Assembly: GCA_037178625.1 (NCBI GenBank)
Contig: CM074127.1
Coordinates: 1,984,001 to 2,048,000 of the forward strand
Origin: Skeletonema tropicum
Taxonomy: Eukaryota > Bacillariophyta > Thalassiosirophyceae > Thalassiosirales > Thalassiosiraceae
Direction: 5' to 3'
DNA: 64,000 nucleotides
Of the stretch, positions 55,048-64,000 are shown piece by piece; position 1 is the first letter of the stretch; every line of letters begins with the position of its first letter. The position numbers were made by a program, and so were the translations under genes. The notes beneath the pieces were generated by a model. It worked only from the letters and a program-made list of their open reading frames with translations. It made no database searches and was not told where the DNA came from.

Positions 55048-56085
55048 CTACATCCATGCCAAACCCTCTCCATTCGCCTCTCCATTCAGCACAGCTTGCT
55101 CAATCGCACTACTATTGAACACCCGCGCAATCTCCCCAATCCCACTATCAAACACACCCGACTTGATCGGGCCACGAAGCTTTGTAAACGGATTCATCGT
55201 ATACCGCACATACAAATCATGAAGCTGCGCAAATATAGTCTTAAGTTCCGCCTCTCGACTTGGCAATGATGTTACTGTCGAAGAAGCATACAATGATGAT
55301 GGAGAACCGTCTTGACATCTCGATCCATCTTCATTCACATGAGTAATCTCCAAGAGTAGAATGAATTTGATACCAGTATTGCTCGTGTATCCATACAAGC
55401 TCATTCGTTCTTCAACTTCACAAAGCATCCCCATCCACATGGCATTGGTCCCCATGGCACCCGGTGATCTCCATCGAGCAGGTCCACCAGTTTTTGCACT
55501 ACCTGCCATTTTTTCTTCGAATCTATCGAGGGATGCGTGAAGGACTAATTGTTGAGTGAGAGACATTGGGGCGCTCACGACTCCCTTGGAGGTTGTGTCG
55601 ATATGAGTGGATCTTCCAAAGAAACCGAATGGATCATCATCATCATCTTCGTCGTTTTCGTCAACACCATCAGTATCGGAACTACCGCCACTATCATCTG
55701 GTTTGTCAACAATATTATCTCCCTCATCATTTTTCCGGATTACTGCTCCTTTTATTCTTCCAAATAGTCCAGGCTTTGAAGGTGAATTCTCATCTGAAGT
55801 CGAAAAAGATTCACCACCTTCTTCATTATTATTGTGACTTTCATCTCCATTATCACTTCCGCTCCAATCAGCTCGCTCCTCAGCAGATGCAGCAGCGGCA
55901 GGTGTTCCATCGTTTCCATTATTGTGATTATTATTTCCAGCAGCAGAAGGCGAAGGCGGCACGGCTGAAGACGACGAAAAGATGCTGTCGGAAAGAGAAC
56001 CGCGGAGATAAATTGGTTCATTGTCACGGCCTACCACCGCTACGGATGATAGGAGCCGTACTGGGAAGCTGGAAGAAGTTGACAT
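55048..56085 (-). CDS. TRAPPC2L: TRAPPC2L-like TRAPP complex subunit with a long acidic insertion
   Basis: A 345-residue protein from ATG 56085. Upstream in-frame codons exist to 56181, but the SEDL fold begins RLLSSVAVVGRDNEPIYLRG from this ATG. A roughly 130-residue insertion follows, rich in S/D/E/N (acidic, low complexity). The fold then resumes with LTQQLVLHASLDRFEEKM, EVEERMSLYGYTSNTGIKFILLLE, and AELKTIFAQLHDLYVRYTMNPFTKL, matching the longin-like core of TRAPPC2L/Tca17 including the C-terminal NPF motif. TRAPP tethers transport vesicles at the ER/Golgi and activates Rab1/Rab11-type GTPases. Known family members are about 140 residues, so the insertion doubles the length. Confidence 0.8.
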   Translation of the reverse strand: MSTSSSFPVRLLSSVAVVGRDNEPIYLRGSLSDSIFSSSSAVPPSPSAAGNNNHNNGNDGTPAAAASAEERADWSGSDNGDESHNNNEEGGESFSTSDENSPSKPGLFGRIKGAVIRKNDEGDNIVDKPDDSGGSSDTDGVDENDEDDDDDPFGFFGRSTHIDTTSKGVVSAPMSLTQQLVLHASLDRFEEKMAGSAKTGGPARWRSPGAMGTNAMWMGMLCEVEERMSLYGYTSNTGIKFILLLEITHVNEDGSRCQDGSPSSLYASSTVTSLPSREAELKTIFAQLHDLYVRYTMNPFTKLRGPIKSGVFDSGIGEIARVFNSSAIEQAVLNGEANGEGLAWM

Positions 56086-56189
56086 GGTGCTAATAATATC
56101 TTTTTGTGAGCATGCAGTGATTGAGGAGGAGTTGAGTATGATGTGCGCAAATGAAAATGTGCGTAAATGAACATTAAACAATTTCGAAC

Positions 56190-56244
56190 TCGTGACTTAA
56201 TCTATTAAATTTTAGAGGTACTTCTAACATTACTTGAGTCACGA
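56190..56244. repeat. Inverted TCGTGACTYAA arms between divergent genes
   Basis: TCGTGACTTAA (56190-56200) and TTGAGTCACGA (56234-56244) match as inverted arms with one mismatch, separated by 33 bp. The site lies between the divergent TRAPPC2L-like and peptidase genes. It repeats the TCGTGACTC/GAGTCACGA theme of the inverted repeat at 927-1000. Confidence 0.55.
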
Positions 56245-56452
56245 ATATAAAAGATAAAAATTTTATAAACTCTATAAATTTACCTTGCTCTAATAACATA
56301 CTTAACGACGTGATGACAAAGCTTCGCTTTCTAAGTATTGTAGTGCATCTATCGCCGCTTATCTTCGCCATAACCGTTAGTTGTGTCAACGCCCATAGCT
56401 ACCTATAGCCCAGCAGCTCCAACATACGCTGGCAAGAACCATACCGGCAACA

Positions 56453-58930
56453 ATGAGCATCGACAAAGACAAGCAAGCCGCACCACCAGCCAGCAGCAGC
56501 TCGCCGTCTTCCGAAGAAGAAAGTGATCTAAAACTAACCGTCGACTCAATCTTCGTCGGCAAAGAATTCCGAACAGAATCATTTTCACAACCGCGATGGT
56601 GGGAAACTGGTTCCTGCTACACTGCATTGATCAAGGCTGGCAAGAAGGCCATGATTTCCGGTAGTAGAGGATCCAGTGATGATTTGAACAGTGGCACTAA
56701 AGAAAGTGACACAACCAAAACCTCCTCCTCATCCAGCAGCAGCAGTAGTGGCCCACCCCGACGTGATCTAATATGGCACGACGTCTCCACCAACACAACC
56801 GAAACCTACGTCTCCTCCGACCTCCTCATCCCCCCCGGACACGACACACCCCTCCCCGTCGACGACTACGCCCTCTCACCTGACAAATCTCGGTTATTAA
56901 TATTCACCAATTCACAAAAGGTCTGGAGAAAGAAAACACGGGGGGACTATTGGGTGTTGGATATCACTGCACGAGACTTGCGACAATTGGGGGGATGGAA
57001 TGCCAAACCGTCGAGTTTGATGTTTGCGACGTTTTCACCGTGTGGGAATAAGGTGGCGTATGTGAGTGGGAACAATTTGTATGTGCAGGATGTGCATACG
57101 TTCAAGATTACGGCGTTGACGAATGATGGGAGTTTAACGATTATTAATGGGACGTTTGATTGGGTGTATGAGGAGGAGTTTCGATTGAGGAAGGGGTTTC
57201 GGTGGTCTCCGGACTCCAAGTCAATTGCGTTTTGGCAGGTGGATCAATCGGGGGTGAGGGTGGTCAATTTGATTAATAATACGGATCATTTGTATCCGCA
57301 GCTTGTGCCGATTCCGTATCCAAAGGCGGGTGAGCAGAATCCAGCTTGTCGGATAGGTGTGGTGACAGTGGACAATGTGGGGAGTAGTTTATCGTTGCCT
57401 GGTACGTCGACGCCTCCTCCTCCTCCGATTACTTGGATCAATGTACCGGGAGATGCTAGAAATCAATACATTGCATCTTTGGATTGGATTCCGGGTACGA
57501 ATGAGTTGGTGTTGCAACGTCTCAATCGGTTGCAAAATACGGTAAATGTCATTATTGCTGAGCCTACCAGTGGGGCGATTCGGAGTGCATTTTGTGATCG
57601 TGATGATGCATGGCTTGATTTGCAAAGTGCTGCTTGGTATGGGGAAGAGTCATCTGGTATTCGATTTATTCAACAGGGGAAGAAGTTTCTTTGGTTGAGT
57701 GAAAGGAATGGATGGCGTCAGCTATTTTTAGTGGATACATCGGGATCGTGTGTTGCTTTGACTCCGCCAACATATGATGTTACTGAAATTGCTGGTGTTG
57801 ACGAAGAAGGGGGTTGGGCATATTACATTGCATCTCCGGATGACCCTCTGCGGCGGTATTTGTACCGAACGACGATAAATGTATCAGAAGGCATCGATAA
57901 AGCTGTTGCACCGCAAGAGCGTATTACTCCACCAAATCTACCTGGGACCAACAGCTATCGAGTATCGCACGATGGAAAATATGCAATTCATGTCTACAGC
58001 ACTTTCTCTACGCCAGAAACAACTTCCATTGTTTCTCTTCCTGACCATAGCACAGTAACTGTCCTCGCTGACAATAAAGATTTGAGGGAACGGCTCTCGA
58101 CGGCCAATCTCCCCAAACCAGAATTTTTCCGCATCCCAATTGACAAAAATGGTACAGTGGAATTAGATGCGTACATGATTCACCCTCCAAACTATGACCC
58201 CAAACTCAAATACCCTGTCCTATTCTATGTGTATGGTGAGCCTGCAATGCAAGTAGTTCGTGATATGTGGGGAGGACGCACATCTTTGTGGCATATTCAC
58301 CTTGCACAGCAGGGCTATGTCATTGTATCTATTGATAATCGAGGGACGCCCTCACCTCGAGGTAGAAATTGGAGAAAATGCGTATACCGAAAGATTGGAA
58401 TTCTTGCACCTGCAGACCAGGCAGCAGCAACATCGATGTTACTAAAGACTAGGCCCTACTTGGATGAAAAGAGAGTAGCCATTTGGGGTTGGTCAGGAGG
58501 AGGGTCCATGAGTTTGAATGCAATCTTTCGTTTTCCTGACATTTATAATACTGCCATGTCAGTTGCTCCCGTACCAAACCAAAGAGTTTATGACACCATT
58601 TATCAGGAAAGGTACATGGGCATTCCTTCTGACAATGTTGAGGGATTCAGAGATGGATCACCCATTACGCATGCCAAGAATCTGAAAGGCAATTTACTGC
58701 TGGTGCACGGTACAGGAGATGATAATTGCCATTATGCTGGGACTGAAGCCCTAATAAATGAGCTCATCTTGAACAATAAGCAATTCTCTATGTTGGCGTA
58801 TCCAAACCGCTCTCACTCTATCAGCGAAGGCTCGAATACTACTCGGCATCTTTTTACCCTGCTGGCGACGTACCTCAAAAATAATGTGAAAGCTGGTGGA
58901 GTGGCTCCAGATGACTCTCCAGACAATTGA
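56453..58930 (+). CDS. Dipeptidyl peptidase IV family serine peptidase (S9B)
   Basis: An 825-residue protein. Residues about 60-570 form the beta-propeller, with the family motif FDWVYEEEF (near residue 237), whose glutamates bind the substrate amino terminus. The C-terminal hydrolase domain has S681 in GWSGGG (animal enzymes: GWSYGG), acid in HGTGDDN (D756/D757) and H788 in NRSHS, the complete Ser-Asp-His triad. It should remove X-Pro or X-Ala dipeptides. There is no N-terminal membrane anchor or signal peptide, so it is probably cytosolic, like DPP8/9, or vacuolar through an unseen route. The N-terminal 45 residues are S/E-rich. The gene ends 59 bp from a convergent gene. Confidence 0.9.
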   Translation: MSIDKDKQAAPPASSSSPSSEEESDLKLTVDSIFVGKEFRTESFSQPRWWETGSCYTALIKAGKKAMISGSRGSSDDLNSGTKESDTTKTSSSSSSSSSGPPRRDLIWHDVSTNTTETYVSSDLLIPPGHDTPLPVDDYALSPDKSRLLIFTNSQKVWRKKTRGDYWVLDITARDLRQLGGWNAKPSSLMFATFSPCGNKVAYVSGNNLYVQDVHTFKITALTNDGSLTIINGTFDWVYEEEFRLRKGFRWSPDSKSIAFWQVDQSGVRVVNLINNTDHLYPQLVPIPYPKAGEQNPACRIGVVTVDNVGSSLSLPGTSTPPPPPITWINVPGDARNQYIASLDWIPGTNELVLQRLNRLQNTVNVIIAEPTSGAIRSAFCDRDDAWLDLQSAAWYGEESSGIRFIQQGKKFLWLSERNGWRQLFLVDTSGSCVALTPPTYDVTEIAGVDEEGGWAYYIASPDDPLRRYLYRTTINVSEGIDKAVAPQERITPPNLPGTNSYRVSHDGKYAIHVYSTFSTPETTSIVSLPDHSTVTVLADNKDLRERLSTANLPKPEFFRIPIDKNGTVELDAYMIHPPNYDPKLKYPVLFYVYGEPAMQVVRDMWGGRTSLWHIHLAQQGYVIVSIDNRGTPSPRGRNWRKCVYRKIGILAPADQAAATSMLLKTRPYLDEKRVAIWGWSGGGSMSLNAIFRFPDIYNTAMSVAPVPNQRVYDTIYQERYMGIPSDNVEGFRDGSPITHAKNLKGNLLLVHGTGDDNCHYAGTEALINELILNNKQFSMLAYPNRSHSISEGSNTTRHLFTLLATYLKNNVKAGGVAPDDSPDN

Positions 58931-58989
58931 TCAAAAGTGTTGGCAAATGAAATAGAAAATAGACTAATTTAACGCTATAGTTAGGTTCT

Positions 58990-61395
58990 CTACATAAAAA
59001 CAAGACTGTCAACGGCGTTGCCAAACAGAGCTCGATCCTGATACTTGTAAAGGTATTCGGCAAATTTGAATAACTCCAAATCTGCCCGATTCTTCTCGGC
59101 AATAGCAGCATAGGCGCTATCATAAGGGAGCGTATCGAAGTCATTGTATCCCAAATTCATTTCCTGCTGGACCACTTCGGACTGGCAAGAGTTGGTGCCT
59201 TCACCAAGCTTCCAACCAAAAAAGGCCTCGAAGCGACGCACTGAATCTTCAAAGTGCTCGTAAAGGCCAACCACAAACTTACGCTTGAGCACCTCTTTGG
59301 CAAGGTTAATGTCCGCTTCGGTCAGAGGATCACGCTTATTTCTGGAGAGAGTTCGAGTTAGGAAGTTATCTTGGAGTTGGTCAGATGCTGCGAATTGCTC
59401 CAATGTCATGCCATCCACCAACTCAGGTCTCTTGATCTGGAGACGTTTATACGTAGCCACCGCCCTTCGGATTGGATTTCTTATCATGACGACACCTCTA
59501 CCATATACTTCAGTCGGAGGAGCAAATAGGCGAGCAACATCATATGGGTCATGTGAGTAGAAAACGTCTGTTAGATCAGACTTGGCAAGGTCGTGAGCGA
59601 TGCCCCTGTCAATTCCTTCTGGAGAGGAACAATCGACATTGACGTAGGTGGAAGATCGATGGAATCCAGTCTTGAGAGCAGGATCTTCTTCAGCCTGAGG
59701 GTGAAGCGGCTTTTGAGGTTGGTAGGACTCATGCTGCTGATTCATAGTCATTGAGTTAGACTGTTCAATCACAGCTTTCACATCGTCCCTAGTTACCAAC
59801 TCCATCAAGTTTCTTTTGGTAGTGGAGCCAGTAGGATGATGGTTGAAAGTATAATCGCGGTTGCACTGAACCAAATGTAAGCAGCTTCCAAAAATAGTCT
59901 GCAGACTTCCACCTCCTGACTGAGGCACATCCCAAACGACTGGTCGCTCCAAGAACTGGTTGTATGGGAGGATGGATAACTCCATCATGGAACCATGAAA
60001 CATTGGATCTAGAGGTATCATTGATGTCGCGAATGAAGAGGAGCTCATCTTACTACCATCTTCCAGGTTATTGGGAGGCGGAACATAAGACGTTAGAGGA
60101 GTGGAAGATAATCCTGCCCCAATCGAATCATGCAGTGGACTATCATAATCAGGATTAAACTGAGGAGGACCATATCCATGAAAAGGATCAATTGGTGCTT
60201 GTTTGTTGTAGTTCACGATGGTACGTCCACCACGACTCAGACCAGCCACGGATTCCCGGCCATTTGGTCGTCGCAGTTGCGAGGAAGAAGAAGATTGCTG
60301 CTGAGGTTGGATTCCATATTGATTATAAGCAAGCGTCATTCGTCGCTCTTGCTCTTGGCCTGCTGTTAGACCACCGAGTCCACCACCGAATTGATATCCC
60401 GGGAGATAGTCGGATACATGCGACGATGACGGTGATGACGCTCCTCTGTTGCTAGTCGGGGGTAAAAGAGCAACAGTTGATAAACTATCTGCACTAACTT
60501 TCAATCCAACTGCTGCTAATGCAAAAGCTGCCAACACACTAATTAGAGAATACCATCGCCGTCTCAAGGAAAGAGGAGATTTGTAGTGAGAATCTGAAGT
60601 GGGAAGCAATTCCACTTCAGTGTCCTGATTCAAATCAGAGTCGCCACCGGTGGTGGTAGTGACTGTGGCATCGGACGCAGCCTTTCTCCTGCGTGAAGTA
60701 TAACTATCATCATCGTAGTACTCATCTGGAAGGGATGAAAGCTCATCACTATTTGGAATTGCCTCCTGATATTCCGAGACATTGACTTCCTGTGTTGCAG
60801 CCTTGGGATTGTGATTAACGAGACGATGATTATCAATCATTTGCTGCTGCTGTCCCTGGTTTGACTGTATTAATGAGTTGACGAGTGATGAATGGATTGT
60901 TGAAGCATCGCTTGGACGATAACGTCGCCTCGAGGCAGGTGTGGCAGATGAAATCATGCTTGCATTACCACTGTTATGAAGTGCACTGCTATGAAGTGAA
61001 CTGTTGAGATGACTTGCATGTCGGTTTGGGCGACGTTGTTGCTCTTGTTGCTGTGAATAGTACGAGGCGGATGACGCCGACACGACACTGCCACGAATAC
61101 TATTATTATTCATCACTGACGATCTCATTGATGCTTCACCATAGTTGTTATCATCAGCCAAGCTCTCTTGTTCATCCCCTTCTTGAATACCATCCAACGT
61201 TGGGTTCATCCCACCGCTACGGAAGCCACTGCCACGACTTGAAGAAGAAGCAAACGATGAAATCGACAAGGGAGCCACCAGGGATGAGTGATCGGAGTCA
61301 TATGTCACTTCAGTTACGCCGCTTGCAACAGTTTCATTGTTTCGAAGGAGTAGGAGTGACCCACTCTTTTGATTCCGCTTGGCTTCCTCGAACAT
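58990..61395 (-). CDS. Type II membrane sulfotransferase-like protein
   Basis: An 801-residue protein. The first 270 residues are low-complexity, S/N/Q-rich and cytosolic. A single membrane anchor lies at about 275-295 (YSLISVLAAFALAAVGL). The lumenal C-terminal half has a P-loop-like segment PVVWDVPQSGGGSLQTIFGSCL (about 485-505), matching the 5'-phosphosulfate-binding loop KxGGTxL-type of Golgi sulfotransferases. VVMIRNPIRRAVATYKRLQ matches the 3'-phosphate-binding block, including the conserved RNP and RR pair. Helix-rich regions follow with FVVGLYEHFEDSVRRFEAFFGW, typical of the C-terminus of these enzymes. It is probably a Golgi enzyme using PAPS to sulfate a glycan or protein. The acceptor is unknown, and the conserved K of the loop is absent (D/P in its place). 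Confidence 0.75.
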   Translation of the reverse strand: MFEEAKRNQKSGSLLLLRNNETVASGVTEVTYDSDHSSLVAPLSISSFASSSSRGSGFRSGGMNPTLDGIQEGDEQESLADDNNYGEASMRSSVMNNNSIRGSVVSASSASYYSQQQEQQRRPNRHASHLNSSLHSSALHNSGNASMISSATPASRRRYRPSDASTIHSSLVNSLIQSNQGQQQQMIDNHRLVNHNPKAATQEVNVSEYQEAIPNSDELSSLPDEYYDDDSYTSRRRKAASDATVTTTTGGDSDLNQDTEVELLPTSDSHYKSPLSLRRRWYSLISVLAAFALAAVGLKVSADSLSTVALLPPTSNRGASSPSSSHVSDYLPGYQFGGGLGGLTAGQEQERRMTLAYNQYGIQPQQQSSSSSQLRRPNGRESVAGLSRGGRTIVNYNKQAPIDPFHGYGPPQFNPDYDSPLHDSIGAGLSSTPLTSYVPPPNNLEDGSKMSSSSFATSMIPLDPMFHGSMMELSILPYNQFLERPVVWDVPQSGGGSLQTIFGSCLHLVQCNRDYTFNHHPTGSTTKRNLMELVTRDDVKAVIEQSNSMTMNQQHESYQPQKPLHPQAEEDPALKTGFHRSSTYVNVDCSSPEGIDRGIAHDLAKSDLTDVFYSHDPYDVARLFAPPTEVYGRGVVMIRNPIRRAVATYKRLQIKRPELVDGMTLEQFAASDQLQDNFLTRTLSRNKRDPLTEADINLAKEVLKRKFVVGLYEHFEDSVRRFEAFFGWKLGEGTNSCQSEVVQQEMNLGYNDFDTLPYDSAYAAIAEKNRADLELFKFAEYLYKYQDRALFGNAVDSLVFM

Positions 61396-61689
61396 CTTTT
61401 TTACTTATTGCCCTGCGTAAAAATAAGGAAGGATTGTTGTTTCTAATTCCTCGACTACTTATGTTGTTATTCTATTGTCAACAGCCAGCAGTAGCGTAGG
61501 CGTAGTGTAATCGTAGAGAAGATAGGAGAGACTCAATAAATAATACTTACTCCTACTTATTGTTATGAAGTCGCTACAAAGCGGTCATTTCATGGTCATC
61601 GTATGGTGAATGTGAATGAGCAGACACGAGGTGTAGGTAGAGACTACATATGTAGAGACACGATGACGATCACCGGTGTCTAGAGAGTA
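61396..61689. other. Promoter-side spacer of the sulfotransferase-like gene
   Basis: About 295 bp of moderately AT-rich sequence between the gene start and the MITE. I see no gene in it. Confidence 0.35.
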
Positions 61690-61869
61690 CAGTGTGTCTA
61701 CAGAAATTGCCCGCGGGTGTGTCAGCTCATGGGGGCGGGCAAATATCGTGGACGGGCAAATACTGAAACGGCATTTGTTAGTGTCCGGGATTCACGTGTC
61801 CGGATTTTTGAGCGGGCAAATAATGTGGACGGGCATATCTTAAGGCGGGCAATTTCTGTAGACACACTG
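61690..61869. mobile_element. 180-bp MITE with 25-bp perfect TIRs and TA target duplication
   Basis: The left end begins CAGTGTGTCTACAGAAATTG (61690) and continues to 61714. The right end (61845-61869) is its exact 25-bp reverse complement. TA flanks both sides (61688-61689 and 61870-61871). Interior holds GTGTCCGG and CGGGCAAAT repeats. The CAGTG terminus with TA duplication is the pattern of Tc1/mariner-superfamily elements, and there is no coding capacity, so it is a non-autonomous copy. Confidence 0.88.
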
Positions 61870-61890
61870 TAGTCTGTAGTGACTAAAATA

Positions 61891-61940
61891 ATCTATCTAT
61901 CTATCTATCTACTTTCTATCTATCTATCTATCTATCTATG
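61891..61940. repeat. (CTAT)n microsatellite
   Basis: About eleven tetranucleotide repeats of CTAT from 61891 to 61940, with a single interruption (ACTTTC) near 61911-61916. Confidence 0.9.
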
Positions 61941-61998
61941 TATGAGATGGGTGTCCAGAAGTTCCCGCCAAAATGCTGAAGCTATCCGGTAATAAGTA

Positions 61999-63172
61999 CC
62001 GTCTATACCTTAAAAAGTGTCCGTAGGACAGGACCACACTATTGCAGCCCGGACACTGTCACTCCCCCTGCAAGGATGCACGGACACATTCTAGAATCCG
62101 GACACTTTCAAGGGTTTCTTAGAGCTAGCGCAACATGTAACAACAAATACTTAATCATCTTCATTCCCACTTTCCTCGTCTAAAAGATGGTCCAGCCCCT
62201 CCTGGCCACAATACTGCTTCACCATTTTATGTACCTCATCTTCGGTCCAAAGCACAACCTGCCCTTCATCCGAAAAGGAAAACTCCTCTTCCGGAGTGTA
62301 TCCACATGCAGTCCATGACTTTCTAACCATTTCTTCAGGAATCTTATCCCAGGCCTGAACAACCCATGTTGCCAATTGCTGTCGTGATGGAGCTTCAGGC
62401 GTCCCTTTTTCTGTGACGGGAGCAATGAGGCTGTATGCATCGTACAAGTCACGGAAGTAACCTTTGAAGACCTTGTTGATCACCTTGTCAAGAGGCTGTC
62501 CACATGGGGTTAGTCCTCCTGGTGAGACATCCACAGAAAGACAAGGAAGTGATAGGCAAAAGTCTTTCACCTCAGCTGTAGAATGTGACTTGAAGTCATC
62601 CCACAGCACACTAATCTTGTTTTCGCATTCTCCTGTCTCTTTGTCATATCCACCAGCGGGCAAGCTAATCTTCTTCAGGTAGAGCTTGGTAAGAGCATGG
62701 TTTGAGCAAGCCTTCGGCGCTACTGTAATGTACGCTTTGTCGCGAGGAGGGTAATGGTTGCCATGGCGATCAGGTTTGCGTTCATGAATTTCTCGAGCAA
62801 TACTGTTTTTACTTCCGTATTTATGACTGAGTGGTTTAGTTGGATCGTACTTCGTTGGCGCGCCTGAAATAGAATGGAACAAATGTGTGCCAAAATGTTA
62901 TACAATAAGTATTTCAGCAGAGTAAACATGAAGCAGAGGTGAGAGTATTCGATGGCATCCTCCGACATGATGGTATGATGTGTGTAGTCGTATTACAACA
63001 TGGTGTGGTGGTGTGGCCGTGCTGGGTTGTGCGTGCTGGCTTCGCACAAAGCATTTGAAAGTGTCCGAATCTGGTCGGACACTTCCTCGAAAAAGGCTGC
63101 GGACACCTTCAAGTCACCTGAAAAACAGTCCGGACAAAAGGAAAATCCGGACACTTTTTAAGGTATAGACGG
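61999..63172 (-). mobile_element. Defective pogo-like DNA transposon with TA target duplication
   Basis: The ends are CCGTCTATACCTTAAAAAGT (61999) continuing to GTCCG, and the exact complement finishing in GGTATAGACGG (63172), about 25 bp. TA lies outside both ends (61997-61998 and 63173-63174). Subterminal GTGTCCG/CGGACAC words recur several times on both sides (about 62018-62110 and 63060-63160), probably transposase-binding sites. The coding part lacks the first catalytic aspartate, so the copy is non-autonomous. Confidence 0.85.
62151..62882 (-). pseudogene. Truncated pogo/Tigger-like DDE transposase fragment
   Basis: About 240 codons to TAA/ end at 62151. The recognisable part is the C-terminal half of a DDE_1-type transposase: RDKAYITVAPKACSNHAL, then the second catalytic aspartate in ISVLWDDFKSHSTAEVKDFC, and the third in GGLTPCGQPLDKVINKVFKGYFRDLYDAY (QPLD is typical). 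The N-terminal helix-turn-helix and the first catalytic Asp are missing. A TTCTATTTCAG acceptor at about 62865 suggests a lost or short upstream exon, but I could not join it in frame. The tail is acidic (EESGNEDD). Confidence 0.75.
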
Positions 63173-63596
63173 TACGGTGTCGGGAGCATTGGTTACGCCC
63201 CACGCACGGGGCGGGGCTCGTTCTTGATGAATGAAGCACAAACCTCCCGGTCCCGCACGGGGATGTTCGTGATTTTCGCGCCAAAATTCTCCTCATGGAT
63301 ATGTAGTGGCAGCTACAGCTGTTTTCACGGATTTTCGGATAGCCGTTCAAGTTTCGAATTCCTACGTATGTTAGGTACAAATGACGTAGTGAGTCTTATA
63401 AAAACCCATTGGGCCGATTTCTCCCAACTCACCCCTCAACAAGAGCCACTCCGCGCAAAAAGATGCCAACCATGGCCAAATGCCGGAGCGTACTACGCAC
63501 AACAAGTTGAATATTTACTCAACCAAAAGGATAAATTAACCTCTCTTGCATGTCTAGATCCAAAATAGCCAATTAGGTTGACTAAAGATTGTAATC
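63173..63596. other. Intergenic spacer
   Basis: About 420 bp. A CG-rich stretch (CCCACGCACGGGGCGGGGC) lies at about 63199-63217. I see no supported ORF in it. Confidence 0.35.
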
Positions 63597-64000
63597 ATGA
63601 ACGATGGTAATACACTTTTTGAATACCTTTTCACACGGCTCATCAGTAAAAGTGACACTTATCGCGGCAGGTGGATTTGCGACCAGTCGTTGGTAGAGAT
63701 ATTGCACAGACACTATACGAATGTAGATAAAGACAATACCTTACGGAACAAACTCGTGCAGCGTCTGAACAAGGCAGCCGGACCTTTCAACAGCAGCAAT
63801 GTACACAAGATATACCACAAAAATTTCACAACATCATGTCCATTCCATTCGTCATTACGCCGGATGGTGCACTATTACTACTTTGGAAAGGGAGAGAAAG
63901 TGCCCAACGAACCAATACGCGCAGCAGAGTTATTGTGCACAGAAATAGAACATATACAGAGTTACAGTGCAACTAATAATCGGCAGCGATCTTGCAACAA
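63597..64000 (+). CDS. Hypothetical protein, partial at the right edge
   Basis: An ORF from ATG 63597 is open for about 134 codons to the window edge. The visible sequence is mixed and non-repetitive, with FEYLFTRLISKSDTYRGRWICDQSLVEILHRHYTN and HKIYHKNFTTSCPFHSSLRRMVHYYYFGKGEKVPNEPIRAAELL. It looks like a folded, basic protein. I recognise no domain. It could be a host gene or part of a mobile element, as it begins 425 bp after the pogo-like element. Confidence 0.5.
   Translation, partial: MNDGNTLFEYLFTRLISKSDTYRGRWICDQSLVEILHRHYTNVDKDNTLRNKLVQRLNKAAGPFNSSNVHKIYHKNFTTSCPFHSSLRRMVHYYYFGKGEKVPNEPIRAAELLCTEIEHIQSYSATNNRQRSCN

Noticed and set aside
63224..63568. 114-codon plus-strand ORF right of the pogo-like element
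   Set aside because: It has no ATG at its start in frame and no recognised domain; composition does not suggest coding.
1..64000. tRNA, rRNA or snRNA genes
   Set aside because: I saw no cloverleaf B-box words or rRNA-like sequence on either strand by eye; a covariance-model search (tRNAscan-SE, Infernal) would be needed to exclude them.

Overview
This window is nuclear DNA from a photosynthetic stramenopile, most likely a centric diatom. The evidence is spliceosomal introns of about 70-190 bp with GT...AG ends, a fucoxanthin-chlorophyll (LHC-family) antenna gene, several proteins with a signal peptide followed by an ASAF-like plastid cleavage motif, and compact convergent gene pairs only 40-115 bp apart. 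Sequence alone does not fix the species.

Left part (1-7.4 kb): a cytochrome b561 running off the left edge, a DDRGK1/UFBP1-like UFMylation factor, a plastid-targeted protein of unknown role, and a four-exon organellar PPR protein.

Central mobile/satellite block (7.63-22.84 kb): a 184-bp satellite array with a 3,433-bp higher-order repeat. Nested in it are a 5'-truncated non-LTR retrotransposon with a restriction-like endonuclease (about 14.21-16.50 kb, poly(A) tail, 13-bp target duplication) and an apparently intact DNA transposon (17.24-19.65 kb, 17-bp TIRs, 7-bp target duplication, intron-containing D/D/E transposase of a family I cannot assign). Just past the array sits a Penelope-like retroelement (20.94-22.83 kb) flanked by an 18-bp direct repeat.

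Right part (23-61.4 kb): a dense run of host genes. In order they are a seven-exon alpha-dioxygenase with an unusual C-terminal membrane module, exosome subunit RRP46/EXOSC5, a 1,782-residue repeat protein, a small plastid-targeted protein, an atypical plastid [2Fe-2S] protein, an acidic hypothetical protein, a plastid protein, Mn-superoxide dismutase, a MED10-type Mediator subunit fused to a duplicated domain, a mitochondrial membrane protein, a SMARCAL1-like SNF2 ATPase with a PDZ-like tail, a type II membrane protein, the HEMK2/N6AMT1 glutamine methyltransferase, a double RNase H protein, a FEX/CrcB-type fluoride exporter, the LHC antenna protein, TRAPPC2L, a DPP IV-family peptidase and a sulfotransferase-like type II membrane protein. 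Two further repeat-rich tracts (45.7-47.9 kb and 61.7-63.2 kb) hold short TIR elements, among them a defective pogo-like transposon and a 180-bp MITE. A partial ORF of unknown function leaves the right edge.

The genes do not form one pathway; they are independent housekeeping, plastid and mitochondrial loci. The most unusual material is the satellite/transposon block, the unassigned DNA transposon, the alpha-dioxygenase fusion and the MED10 fusion.
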